DNA of 55,556 nt from Eubacteriales bacterium (GTDB lineage Bacteria > Bacillota > Clostridia > Saccharofermentanales > UBA5734), in NCBI GenBank assembly GCA_028685755.1, contig JAQUDJ010000014.1:1-55556 (forward strand). The letters are read 5' to 3'. The translations under genes and the position numbers were made by a program. How positions within the stretch are numbered: position 1 is the first letter of the stretch; each line of letters opens with the position of its first letter. The notes beneath the pieces are model-generated. The model was given only the letters and a program-made list of their open reading frames with translations, did not search any database and had not been told where the DNA came from. Shown here one piece after another: positions 25,124 through 33,071 of this stretch.

Positions 25124-25208
25124 ATTATAGGCTATTCCGTCTGAAGATAGTGATAAGAATCCCACAACGCTGACTCAAATGAGGCTATGTGCCTTACAAT
25201 GAGGCTAT
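25124..25208. promoter_or_regulatory. Divergent promoters with three AGGCTAT repeats
   Basis: A minus-strand TATAAT (25124-25129) serves the LacI gene, and a plus-strand TACAAT (25195-25200) probably serves the PfkB kinase gene. AGGCTAT occurs at 25129-25135, 25182-25188 and 25202-25208. The last two belong to an 11-bp direct repeat AATGAGGCTAT with a 20-bp period, so both would face the same side of the helix. Confidence 0.4.
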
Positions 25209-25234
25209 CGGTATTTTGCAGTAAAGGTTGCGTG

Positions 25235-26272
25235 ATGGTTTTGGAACGAACAGGGATTGCTTTAGGTGGAAACCTTATTCTTGATTATTACAAAGAAATC
25301 GATTCCTACCCAACTCATTCGACACTATCAACCATTCGCCGGATCAACCGAGAACCCGGCGGGCTTGCTAGTAATTGTGCGTTGGCGTTGAGCCATATCG
25401 ATCCCAAGTTGCCCTTAGTCGTCATTGGACGACTCGGTGCAGATGAAGCCGGCGAATTTATACGGGAAAAGCTCATGGGGCATTCTAATATTGATTTAAG
25501 TCATCTTGTCATTCAAGGTAGCACGTCCTTTACGGATGCGATGATTGATCTCGCACACAAGACACGCACGTATTTCCAATTTCGCGGGGCGAACGCTGAT
25601 CTGTGTGCTGCCGATTTTGATTTAGAGCGATTAAGCGTAAAATTCCTCCATGTTGGCTATATCTTACTGCTAGATCAACTTGATGCACCGGATCCTGAAT
25701 TTGGCACCCAGATGGCGCGACTGCTTCAGGCCGCCCAAGCTAAAGGCATTCGAACATCAATTGATATCGTCAGCGAAGCGTCCGACCGTTTTATTCACCT
25801 TGTCCCTCCAGCTTTGCGCTATTCAGATTATGTAATCATCAATGAATACGAAGCTGCGATGACGACTGGATTACCCGTCCGTGATTTTGCGGGAAATTTT
25901 CGCTCTGATTTAGCGTTGGATATTTGTCGGGCGTTGTTTGCGATGGGAGTTTCGACTTGGGTCATTCTACATAGTCGCGAAGGGGCTGTCGGAATGTCGG
26001 CCACAGGCGAACAGGTGGTGTTGCCTTCACTTGATCTGCCAACTGCTCAAATTGTTAGCACCATCGGGGCTGGCGATGCATTTTTATCTGGTTGTCTTTA
26101 TGGTGCTTATCAAGGCCGGAGCTTGCAGGATGCAATGAAAATCGGCATTGCGGCCTCAACGGCTTCATTGACACACTTCAATTCAACGGAAGGAATCTTG
26201 GCAGCCGATGAATTGCGCTCGCTTTATGATTCAATGCCAAAGGAAATGTGGCCAGCACTTGAGCTCAATTAA
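25235..26272 (+). CDS. PfkB-family carbohydrate kinase
   Basis: A 345-residue ribokinase/PfkB-type kinase. It has GIALGGNLILDYYKEIDSYP at the N-terminus, the PfkB signature 1 region VVIGRLGADEAGEFI near residue 65, and the ATP/anion-hole motif STIGAGDAFLSGCLYGAYQG near 275 with the catalytic Asp. Sugar specificity is not readable; fructose, ribose, 2-keto-3-deoxy sugars and nucleosides are all used in the family. The start at 25235 has AAAGG upstream; an ATG at 25187 in frame would add 16 residues but overlaps the promoter repeats. It is divergent from the LacI gene and closed by a strong terminator. Confidence 0.85.
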   Translation: MVLERTGIALGGNLILDYYKEIDSYPTHSTLSTIRRINREPGGLASNCALALSHIDPKLPLVVIGRLGADEAGEFIREKLMGHSNIDLSHLVIQGSTSFTDAMIDLAHKTRTYFQFRGANADLCAADFDLERLSVKFLHVGYILLLDQLDAPDPEFGTQMARLLQAAQAKGIRTSIDIVSEASDRFIHLVPPALRYSDYVIINEYEAAMTTGLPVRDFAGNFRSDLALDICRALFAMGVSTWVILHSREGAVGMSATGEQVVLPSLDLPTAQIVSTIGAGDAFLSGCLYGAYQGRSLQDAMKIGIAASTASLTHFNSTEGILAADELRSLYDSMPKEMWPALELN

Positions 26273-26326
26273 CCACTGCATATCGAAGACACTGTCTTAA
26301 GCACAGACAAATGTTAGATGCAATTT

Positions 26327-26361
26327 AAAAGTGGGAGCATTTTAATGTGCTCCCACTTTTT
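26327..26361. terminator. Bidirectional rho-independent terminator
   Basis: A 13-bp perfect stem, AAAAGTGGGAGCA (26327-26339) with TGCTCCCACTTTT (26348-26360), and an 8-base loop. It has a T tract on both strands. It lies between the convergent PfkB kinase gene and the end of the mgl operon and can stop both. Confidence 0.88.
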
Positions 26362-26394
26362 GATGTATTCCGAGCTTCAAAGTAACTCAATCGA

Positions 26395-26577
26395 TTAGGC
26401 GTACATTCCCAAAATAAAGAAAACAAATAACAAAATTGCTAACCCACCAATGATCATATCCATGGTTTTGAGCTTGATGTTGATTTTGTTATAAAGTCCA
26501 AATCGCTTATCGAAAAGCGAGCCGGAAGATTTGATCGGTTGGGTCGGGGTTGATAGATCGATTTCAGGTTCAGTCAT
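26395..26577 (-). CDS. Small single-pass membrane protein at the end of the mgl operon
   Basis: A 60-residue protein from the ATG at 26577, which has AAAGGA at good spacing; an ATG three codons upstream is also possible. A polar N-terminus (TEPEIDLSTPTQPIKS) leads to SLFDKRFGLYNKINIKLKTM and one C-terminal transmembrane helix DMIIGGLAILLFVFFILGMY. It lies 31 nt after the permease gene in the same direction. I think similar small proteins accompany sugar permease genes in other Clostridia, which would make it a candidate transporter accessory subunit. No function is known to me. Confidence 0.65.
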   Translation of the reverse strand: MTEPEIDLSTPTQPIKSSGSLFDKRFGLYNKINIKLKTMDMIIGGLAILLFVFFILGMYA

Positions 26578-26608
26578 GTCGCTCATATCCTTTTCTGGTT
26601 GCACGTGA

Positions 26609-27694
26609 TTACTTCTTGGCGATGTATTTGCGGACGTCAATCGCAACTGCAATGATAATGATCAAACCGCGAATGATGTACTGGAAATAGGCATTAACGC
26701 CTAAAAACGCGAGAATGAAGTTGATTGTGATTAGTAATAAGATACCGACGACGACCCCTGGGATATTGCCGACGCCTCCGGTGAAGGATACACCACCAAT
26801 AACGCAGGCTGAAATTGCATCAAGTTCATAGTTCGTCCCCGTGCTGGAGTTGCAAGACTGGATCCGAGCGGTTTCGAGGAATGAACCGATTCCGTAGAGG
26901 ACGCCGGCCATGGCAAAGACGCCGATGATAGTCTTTTTGACGTTGACACCGGAAACGGCTGCGGCTTCAAGGTTACCACCGACCGCAAACATATTCTTAC
27001 CTAAGACGGTTTTGGTCCAGATAATGTGCATGACAAATGCTGTCAAAGCAAAATAGAAGACGAGCATCGGGATCTGGAAAGGTCCGAATGAAACAAATTT
27101 GAAAAGTGCGATATCAATAAATCGTTGGTCAAATGTTGACAAGGACATCGATGAGCCAGACGGTTGCCCCTCAACGTAGAGACTTGAAACACCATAGGTG
27201 ATCAGCGATGTACCCAAGGTTATGATGAAGGCATGCATCTCGAGAACCGCCACACCAAAGCCATTGATCACAGAAACTAATACTGAGATCGCAATGCTCA
27301 AAATAAGCGCAATGATCGGCAGAAGCCACCAACCAGCACCTTGAAAAATGGCCATTTCGGAAAGTTGCGGATAATAGCGTGTGCCGTACGTGAAGGCTTG
27401 GACAAGTGATGCAACAACAACGCTACTCAAGCCTAAAATACGACCAATAGCCAAGTCAGTACCGGCCAAAACGATGATCCCGGCGCAACCCAAGGCTAAA
27501 ATACCTTTTGTTGATGCTTGCGTGATAATGCTAATGATGTTTTCAACTCGTAGGAAAGGTGTTTTGGTGGGGTCGAGCCAGGTCGTAACTGAAACAAATA
27601 CAATTATCGCGCCGAGAATAATGTACAGTGCATAGTTTAGAATAAAATCCCGGAATTGTTCACTGCTAAAACGGTTTGCAATTTTCTTTTCCAT
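26609..27694 (-). CDS. mglC: Galactose/methyl-galactoside-type ABC transporter permease
   Basis: A 361-residue permease of the BPD_transp_2 family with about ten membrane segments. Family marks are GILALGCAGIIVLAGTDLAIG near residue 68, a VINGFGVAVLEMHAFIITLGT segment near 140, KTVLGKNMFAVGGNLEAA near 230 and an ISACVIGGVSFTGGVGN segment near 295. It forms the channel for the MglA ATPase and the MglB lipoprotein. The sugar (galactose, glucose or related) is inferred from MglB. It starts 12 nt after mglA ends. Confidence 0.92.
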   Translation of the reverse strand: MEKKIANRFSSEQFRDFILNYALYIILGAIIVFVSVTTWLDPTKTPFLRVENIISIITQASTKGILALGCAGIIVLAGTDLAIGRILGLSSVVVASLVQAFTYGTRYYPQLSEMAIFQGAGWWLLPIIALILSIAISVLVSVINGFGVAVLEMHAFIITLGTSLITYGVSSLYVEGQPSGSSMSLSTFDQRFIDIALFKFVSFGPFQIPMLVFYFALTAFVMHIIWTKTVLGKNMFAVGGNLEAAAVSGVNVKKTIIGVFAMAGVLYGIGSFLETARIQSCNSSTGTNYELDAISACVIGGVSFTGGVGNIPGVVVGILLLITINFILAFLGVNAYFQYIIRGLIIIIAVAIDVRKYIAKK

Positions 27695-27706
27695 ATCAAT
27701 TCCTCA

Positions 27707-29227
27707 TCAAACGTATTTGGCGGAGAGGTGCATGATCAATTCCTGAACATTGGGCTTTGCCAGATCATTTTTCTCCAGAATACCACTCATGTGACCATTA
27801 CTCATGACTAGAATACGATCGCAAATCCCGACAAGTTCTGGCATTTCGCTCGAAACCATGATGACCCCTTTGCCGTTTCCGGCCAGATCCAAGATCAATT
27901 GATAGATTTCATATTTAGCGCCAACGTCAATACCTCGAGTCGGTTCGTCCATCAACAACACTTCCGGCTTGGTTAACAGCCAGCGTCCGATGATCACTTT
28001 CTGCTGATTGCCACCTGATAAGTACTTGATTTTAGTTTTCTGGCCTGGGGTTTTAACCGACATGGATTTGATAACCCACGCGGTATCTTCCATCATTTTA
28101 TGATTGGAAAGCAGACCAAATTTTAAGTAACTCCGGATATTGGTCAGGGTTGAGTTGAAGATCAGGTTCATTAATGGGAACAAACCCGTTGCTCGTCGCT
28201 CTTCGGTGATCATCGCGAAGCCATTTTTGATGGCTGCTTTGGGAGATCCATTATCAATTAATTTACCACGAAGTGAAATGGTTCCGGATCCCAAGGATTC
28301 GACACCAAAGATCGTCTGCAATAATTCAGTGCGGCGAGAACCAACCAGTCCAGCAACGCCTAACACTTCACCTTGTCTGAGCTCAAAGCTGACGTTTTTA
28401 CAGGTCGGCTCATATTTACCGGTCAAATCTTTGACTTCCATCAGGACGTCGCCCGGGGTATTGGTTTTGGGTGGGAAACGATGGGACATATCACGGTTAA
28501 CCATCAGATTAACTATTTCGTCAATGCTGATGCTGTCACTTGGGCACGTGTGAATCCACTGACCGTCGCGCATGATCGTGACGTCAGCCGATATCTTTTT
28601 AATTTCATCTAGTTTGTGGGAGATGTAGACAATTCCAACACCCCGATCGCAAAGTTTGCGAATGATGCGGAACAAATGTTCCACCTCTTCATCCGTTAGG
28701 GATGAAGTTGGTTCGTCAAGGACAAGGATCTTAGCATTGTGAGAAACGGTCTTAGCAATTTCAACCATTTGACGTTTGGAGACAGAGAGTTTGCCAATTT
28801 GAATTTTAGGGTTGACATCGATTTCGAGTTCTTTAAAAACAGACATGGTATCTTGGTACATTTTTTTGTGGTCGATTAAGCCGTTGCGAGTCGGGAATCG
28901 ACCAAGCCAGATGTTTTCCATAACATTTCGGCGCAGGACCTGATTGAGTTCCTGGTGAACCATGGCAACACCATTGTCCAAAGCATTGCGTGGATTGTTG
29001 AAGTTAATTTCTTCACCTTCCATGCGAATGATGCCGGAATCCTTACGGTAAATACCAAACAGACATTTCATCAAAGTGCTTTTGCCGGCGCCGTTTTCGC
29101 CCATCAGAGCATGGACCGTGCCTTTGCGGAGTTTCAGCTGAGCATTGTCTAAAGCTTTAACACCGGGAAAGCTCTTTTCGATGTTGATCATTTCCAGCAA
29201 ATAATTTTCGTTGTCCGTATTGATCAC
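27707..29227 (-). CDS. mglA: Galactose/methyl-galactoside-type ABC transporter ATP-binding protein
   Basis: A 506-residue double ATPase of the sugar ABC type. The first domain has Walker A GENGAGKSTLMKCLFGI near residue 43, the LSVSKRQMVEIAK signature and Walker B ILVLDEPTSSLT. The second has a degenerate Walker A (GLVGSRRTELLQTIFG), LSGGNQQKVIIGRWL and VLLMDEPTRGIDVG. The start is probably the GTG at 29227 (M-INTDNENYLLEM), because homologues have only a few residues before YxLEM and the frame further up starts with TTG in the hairpin-side spacer. An ATG 11 codons downstream is an alternative. It lies between mglB and mglC. Confidence 0.9.
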   Translation of the reverse strand: MINTDNENYLLEMINIEKSFPGVKALDNAQLKLRKGTVHALMGENGAGKSTLMKCLFGIYRKDSGIIRMEGEEINFNNPRNALDNGVAMVHQELNQVLRRNVMENIWLGRFPTRNGLIDHKKMYQDTMSVFKELEIDVNPKIQIGKLSVSKRQMVEIAKTVSHNAKILVLDEPTSSLTDEEVEHLFRIIRKLCDRGVGIVYISHKLDEIKKISADVTIMRDGQWIHTCPSDSISIDEIVNLMVNRDMSHRFPPKTNTPGDVLMEVKDLTGKYEPTCKNVSFELRQGEVLGVAGLVGSRRTELLQTIFGVESLGSGTISLRGKLIDNGSPKAAIKNGFAMITEERRATGLFPLMNLIFNSTLTNIRSYLKFGLLSNHKMMEDTAWVIKSMSVKTPGQKTKIKYLSGGNQQKVIIGRWLLTKPEVLLMDEPTRGIDVGAKYEIYQLILDLAGNGKGVIMVSSEMPELVGICDRILVMSNGHMSGILEKNDLAKPNVQELIMHLSAKYV

Positions 29228-29339
29228 CACTTCCACTGTTATTGACTTGAAAGATCCAGTCAAAGCCCGCAATTGATTCGAGCTGTGACTGGACAGTGTC
29301 AAGTTATCCTACAAAATACTTGTGCTGATTATAGTGAAG

Positions 29340-29373
29340 CTGGGGCACTTAAATCGGGATTTAAGTGCCCCAG
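29340..29373 (-). other. Intercistronic hairpin between mglB and mglA
   Basis: A 16-bp perfect inverted repeat, CTGGGGCACTTAAATC (29340-29355) with its complement at 29358-29373, starts 27 nt after the mglB stop. There is no clear T run on the minus-strand side, so it looks more like a 3'-stabilising or attenuating hairpin than a full terminator. That would give more MglB than MglA/C. Confidence 0.7.
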
Positions 29374-29399
29374 CTCACTGGGTTTAAATGTGATTCTGT

Positions 29400-30479
29400 T
29401 TATTGGATCTTGGCATAAGGGATACGGACAGAGTATCCATCAGCAGCCATCTCGTAAGATGTGCCATCGAGCCAGCCTTTGTCCAATGCACCATTGACGG
29501 CGATCGTGACAACAGCTTTACCCATTGCATCGCCATCTTGTTTGACTGTACCGGCCATTTTGCCAGCAGAAATAGCTGCAGCAGCTTCGTCGGTTGCGTC
29601 AACGCCGTAAACTGGGATGTAGTTTTTAGCTTTGTCGCCGGAATTGAAGCTGACTTGATTGAGGGCAGCGATAACACCGATTGCCATACCGTCATTATTG
29701 GTGAAGATGGCTTCAACTTTGCTACCGACGCTGGCCCATGCAGCGGTCATTGTGTCTTGTGCTTTTGCAGTGTCCCAATCGCAGACATAGATGTCTGAGC
29801 TGGCGAGTTCCATTTTGACGCCTTTGGCGACAGCAGTATCGATGGAGTATTTGGTACGAGCGATTGCTTCAATGTTGTCGGCTTGACCTTTGAACATCAG
29901 GTATTGGCAGACGCCGTCACCATTTTTGTCCCAAGCAGCGTTGGCTGCCCATTGTTCAGCAAAAATTTCACCCTGCATGACGCCAGCTTCTTCAGGTTTG
30001 GTGCCGATGAAAAGGCTTTTGGCAGCTGGTACGAGGGTTTTAGAATCGGTTGGTTCTTTGTTATAGAAGAGGACCGGTACGCCTTTGGCGGCGGCTTTGT
30101 CGATCAAGGCTTGAGCAGCACCATCGGTGGCTAGGTTGATGATCAAAAGATCAATCCCTTTGGCGAGCAGTGTATCGCACTGGTCGTTCTGGGTGGTCTG
30201 GTTGTCGTTGGCATCTTGCATATCAAGATTAACGGTGACACCTTGTGCATCGCCAACTTCTTTGGCATATTTTTCGATAGCTAAGCGGACGGTTGATCCA
30301 TAGGCGTCACTGAATTTCCAAACGAGAACACCGATGTTTACGGTTTTGCTTTCAGCGGCTGCTGCGGTGGTTGCAGCTGCCTGTGTTTCTGCTGCGCCAG
30401 CGGTGGTTGCGGCGGCGCCGCAGCCGGTGAGAGCAAGGGCCATTGTGAGGATCAAGATTAGAGCAAGGATTCTCTTCAT
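29400..30479 (-). CDS. mglB: Galactose/glucose-type substrate-binding lipoprotein
   Basis: A 359-residue extracellular lipoprotein. A signal peptide MKRILALILILTMALALTGC ends in a lipobox (LTGC), followed by an Ala/Thr-rich linker to about residue 45. The mature part has MglB marks: NLDMQDANDNQTTQNDQCD near 83, VPVLFYNKEP near 132, and the calcium loop DKNGDGVCQ near 183, which matches the DLNKDGQIQ site of E. coli MglB. FTNNDGMAIGVIAALNQV near 258 and VYGVDATDEAAAAI near 285 complete it. This argues for D-galactose/D-glucose as ligand. GGAGGAAG precedes ATG. It is the first gene of the operon. Confidence 0.93.
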   Translation of the reverse strand: MKRILALILILTMALALTGCGAAATTAGAAETQAAATTAAAAESKTVNIGVLVWKFSDAYGSTVRLAIEKYAKEVGDAQGVTVNLDMQDANDNQTTQNDQCDTLLAKGIDLLIINLATDGAAQALIDKAAAKGVPVLFYNKEPTDSKTLVPAAKSLFIGTKPEEAGVMQGEIFAEQWAANAAWDKNGDGVCQYLMFKGQADNIEAIARTKYSIDTAVAKGVKMELASSDIYVCDWDTAKAQDTMTAAWASVGSKVEAIFTNNDGMAIGVIAALNQVSFNSGDKAKNYIPVYGVDATDEAAAAISAGKMAGTVKQDGDAMGKAVVTIAVNGALDKGWLDGTSYEMAADGYSVRIPYAKIQ

Positions 30480-30506
30480 TTTTTCTTCCTCCGACTTTTA
30501 TTTTAA

Positions 30507-30568
30507 TGTTGTTTAACAACACAACATCCAAGGTTATGACGCTGCATGTTGTGATATAGTCATGCAGC
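30507..30568 (-). promoter_or_regulatory. Palindromes in the mglB leader region
   Basis: TGTTGTTTAACAACA (30507-30521) is a 15-base perfect inverted repeat about 10 nt upstream of the mglB ribosome binding site. GCTGCATG (30541-30548) and CATGCAGC (30561-30568) form an 8-bp stem with a 12-base loop. They could be operators or leader hairpins; the mglB start site was not located with confidence. Confidence 0.4.
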
Positions 30569-30663
30569 TGAGATACAAGTCCTTCTAAATTCAGTAAAAC
30601 TTGAACGAAAACCAATTAGTTGTTGATAATGTATAGAAACTTATTGCATTTATCTTCACTTAT

Positions 30664-30687
30664 TGTAACATTATCGTTAACATTACA
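30664..30687. promoter_or_regulatory. LacI-type operator upstream of the mgl-divergent regulator
   Basis: The 24-bp site has the form TGTAA-nn-TTA-n-CG-n-TAA-nn-TTACA, with 18 of 24 positions symmetric and a central CG. It includes CATTATCGTTAA (30669-30680), identical to bases 18004-18015 before the glycyl-radical operon. It is 59 bp upstream of the LacI start at 30746 and probably its own autoregulatory site. Confidence 0.62.
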
Positions 30688-30745
30688 AAAGAAATATATC
30701 ATTCCTCTAGAATCAAGTCAACAGCATAAAACAGGTGGTTTGCAA

Positions 30746-31783
30746 ATGAGTGCGACGTTAAAAGATATAGCTTTACAACTTGGCATCTCAGTCAACACGG
30801 TGTCCCGTGCATTGCGTGACATGCAAGACATCAGTGCCGAGACGAAACAAGCCGTACGCGATGCAGCGGAAAGTCTCGGCTATCGTAAAAACATGGCGGC
30901 TAGCCGGCTGCGCACAAACCGGTCACACATCATCGGTTTAGTTGTATCGGACATTAGTAACCCCCTGTCCGCGAGTTTTGCCATTGGCGCCGAGAAAATT
31001 TGCAAGGAGTCTGGCTTCACAATCATGATGGGTAGTTCAAATGTCAGTTCCGATGTCGAAACGGATATCGTAGCGAGTATGCTCGAACACGGAATCGACG
31101 GTTTTTTACTGGTGCCAAGTCGCGAACATGACAAAGCCCTTCAATTAATCCAGCAAGCTCATGTTCCTTTTGTCATTCTCGGTCAAGAATTCCCCGATGT
31201 CCCGGCAAATGTCGTTAAAAGCAATGACTTCGAAGGTGCGGCTCGAGTTGCAAAGTACCTCTATGGGCTTGGACATCGTCACTTTATTTGTTTGGATGTA
31301 CCTGGCTATTTTTTAAAACAGTCACAGCGATGCGAAGGATTTCAGTCTGCTTTAATCAATTACGATCTTGACGATGACGCGCTGACTATATTTTCCTGCG
31401 ACGGCACCCGCAGCGATGCCTATTTAGTCATGCGATCAAAGTTGGAAGTATTGTTGAAGGTTGGCCAACTTACTGCAACGGCCATCTTCTGCACCAGTGA
31501 TTTTGTAGCATTTGGCGCTTGCCAAGCGCTGCACGATTTGGGATTAAAAATTCCAGAAGATATTTCTATAGCAGGTTATGACAACAATGATTTTGCCGGA
31601 ATGATCAACCCACCACTCACAACGGTTGATATTCGCAAAGAGAACATGGGCGAACGCGGTGCGAAGCTTTTATTAGAGCTTATTGCCAAAAGTCATATGA
31701 ACCAGCGGTCACATCCCGGTGTTTTGACTTTTACACCTGAATTAATCATTCGACAATCGACTGCAAGACCACGTCATGATTGA
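30746..31783 (+). CDS. LacI/GalR-family regulator beside the mgl operon
   Basis: A 345-residue repressor. The helix-turn-helix is LKDIALQLGISVNTVSRALR (residues 4-23) with an LGYRKNMAASRLR hinge. The effector domain carries IGLVVSDISNPLSASFAIGA near 63, GIDGFLLVPSREHDKA near 118, and SIAGYDNNDFAGMINPPLTTV near 275. The ATG at 30746 has AGGTGG upstream and matches the usual LacI N-terminus; 42 further in-frame codons upstream cover the operator and are not used. It is divergent from mglB and is the likely sugar-responsive regulator of that transporter. Its recognition segment VNTVSRALRD is close to that of the LacI protein at 16877, in line with their shared operator core. Confidence 0.9.
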   Translation: MSATLKDIALQLGISVNTVSRALRDMQDISAETKQAVRDAAESLGYRKNMAASRLRTNRSHIIGLVVSDISNPLSASFAIGAEKICKESGFTIMMGSSNVSSDVETDIVASMLEHGIDGFLLVPSREHDKALQLIQQAHVPFVILGQEFPDVPANVVKSNDFEGAARVAKYLYGLGHRHFICLDVPGYFLKQSQRCEGFQSALINYDLDDDALTIFSCDGTRSDAYLVMRSKLEVLLKVGQLTATAIFCTSDFVAFGACQALHDLGLKIPEDISIAGYDNNDFAGMINPPLTTVDIRKENMGERGAKLLLELIAKSHMNQRSHPGVLTFTPELIIRQSTARPRHD

Positions 31784-31787
31784 TTTT

Positions 31788-31814
31788 GCAGGGCATGCCA
31801 GACATACCTGCCCT
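31788..31814 (+). terminator. Weak hairpin after the mgl regulator gene
   Basis: AGGGCA (31790-31795) can pair with TGCCCT (31809-31814), followed by CCTTTGCTTCCTTTTG. The stem is short and the tail is only moderately T-rich, so this is a weak or partial terminator. Confidence 0.35.
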
Positions 31815-31837
31815 CCTTTGCTTCCTTTTGTTGCTAT

Positions 31838-33058
31838 CTAAATGACAGGTTTTCCGAGTGCTGCAGTTTCAAGATAGGCTTTGTTTCTGAGCGTTGAAAG
31901 TGGCGCCCCACTGATTAGCAGTCGATAAAAAACGAGTGTTTCACAGATTATCGGGTCATGAGGCTCTAGTTGTGAAAGGAACACGATTGCTTTGGTTGCG
32001 GACTGTTCGGACTGATCTTGGTTGGTTTCGCGCAAGTAACGGAAGATTGCCGCAGCAATGCCTATACAGATATTTACCGGGGTAATACCCATTTCGCTAC
32101 AAAGTCGAGCTGCGCCCACCAGGCGATCATCCGGTGCGAGTTTGCGCGCGGGATCACCACCAACGCGTTCGCATGTATCACCGAGTGCTGCATTGCCAAA
32201 CCGATTGATAAGGTCCTGAATATGTAAAATAATCGGCTCGCAGTCGACATGAAACTGTTTTGCCAACGCGCGGGCACCTTCGTGCATGGCATTTTGGACG
32301 ATCAAGAGTGTATCTGCGTCGATAATCGATTCTTGAATGTAAGTTCGCCCTGCATAGTCCCCGAGATAGGCGCAAATCGCGTGGCCCATATTATGAATGA
32401 ACAACTTGCGCTTGATGTAAAAATCAAAGGGGCTATAAGGAATCATGTTCGTTATTTCCGGTATTTCGCCTTTAAAGGCGGCTCGGTCGACGGGCAAGAA
32501 ATTGTATGCCTCGACACAAACACGAAGCGGTTCGCCCGCTAACAGGTCCGGTGTTTGCACAGGGATCATCCGGCCAACCGATGCTTCAACTAAACCAAAA
32601 TTTTGATCAACCCAAGCGACTTCTGATGGGGCGAGTTCAGACTTGATTAATTGCATTAAGTAGCGATCGGCATGCATCAAATTCTCACAAATGATCAAGT
32701 TGAGCGGTCTGCCTGATCCTGATGTGGATATGCGCTGCCTGATTCCGGCGATAAGATTCGGTACAATCTGCGGTAGAACATTGACGCCGACAGCGGTCGC
32801 TAATAGATCGGCCTCAGCAATAGCCTGCGCGACGCTTGAAGTTTCTCGTCCATGAATCACATCAACGGGGGCGATTCGGTAGTCCTGAAAGCCCTGATTT
32901 GAAACAACTCGCACGGGGTACGCGCGATCATGCTGGAGCTGGGCAACGACCGTATCGACGACATCGATAAACGTCACAGCAAATTGAGATTGAGAAAAAA
33001 GCACCCCGATAAAGCCTCGCCCAATTCGACCCGCACCAAAAATGACCGCTTTTTTCAT
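31838..33058 (-). CDS. Mannitol-1-phosphate 5-dehydrogenase-like polyol-phosphate dehydrogenase
   Basis: A 406-residue NAD-dependent long-chain dehydrogenase of the mannitol dehydrogenase family. It begins MKKAVIFGAGRIGRGFIGVL with the Rossmann GxGxxG, and has a LIICENLMHADRYL segment near residue 125 and a FYIKRKLFIHNMGHAICAYLG segment near 208, which holds the catalytic Lys...His pattern. The ATG at 33058 has AAAGGATAAACC upstream; 61 in-frame codons upstream lie over the end of the kinase gene and are rejected. It closes the isomerase-aldolase-kinase operon 13 nt after the kinase. The absence of mannitol PTS genes suggests the substrate is a different hexitol or pentitol phosphate. Confidence 0.85.
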   Translation of the reverse strand: MKKAVIFGAGRIGRGFIGVLFSQSQFAVTFIDVVDTVVAQLQHDRAYPVRVVSNQGFQDYRIAPVDVIHGRETSSVAQAIAEADLLATAVGVNVLPQIVPNLIAGIRQRISTSGSGRPLNLIICENLMHADRYLMQLIKSELAPSEVAWVDQNFGLVEASVGRMIPVQTPDLLAGEPLRVCVEAYNFLPVDRAAFKGEIPEITNMIPYSPFDFYIKRKLFIHNMGHAICAYLGDYAGRTYIQESIIDADTLLIVQNAMHEGARALAKQFHVDCEPIILHIQDLINRFGNAALGDTCERVGGDPARKLAPDDRLVGAARLCSEMGITPVNICIGIAAAIFRYLRETNQDQSEQSATKAIVFLSQLEPHDPIICETLVFYRLLISGAPLSTLRNKAYLETAALGKPVI

Positions 33059-33071
33059 GAGGTTTATCCTT

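Noticed and set aside
30334-30516. 60-residue Ala/Val-rich frame on the plus strand near mglB
   Set aside because: Antisense to the Ala/Thr-rich linker and signal peptide of MglB, which explains its hydrophobic look.
31838-33058. Mannitol utilisation operon
   Set aside because: The MtlD-like gene is linked to isomerase, aldolase and FGGY kinase genes, and no mannitol PTS component is present.
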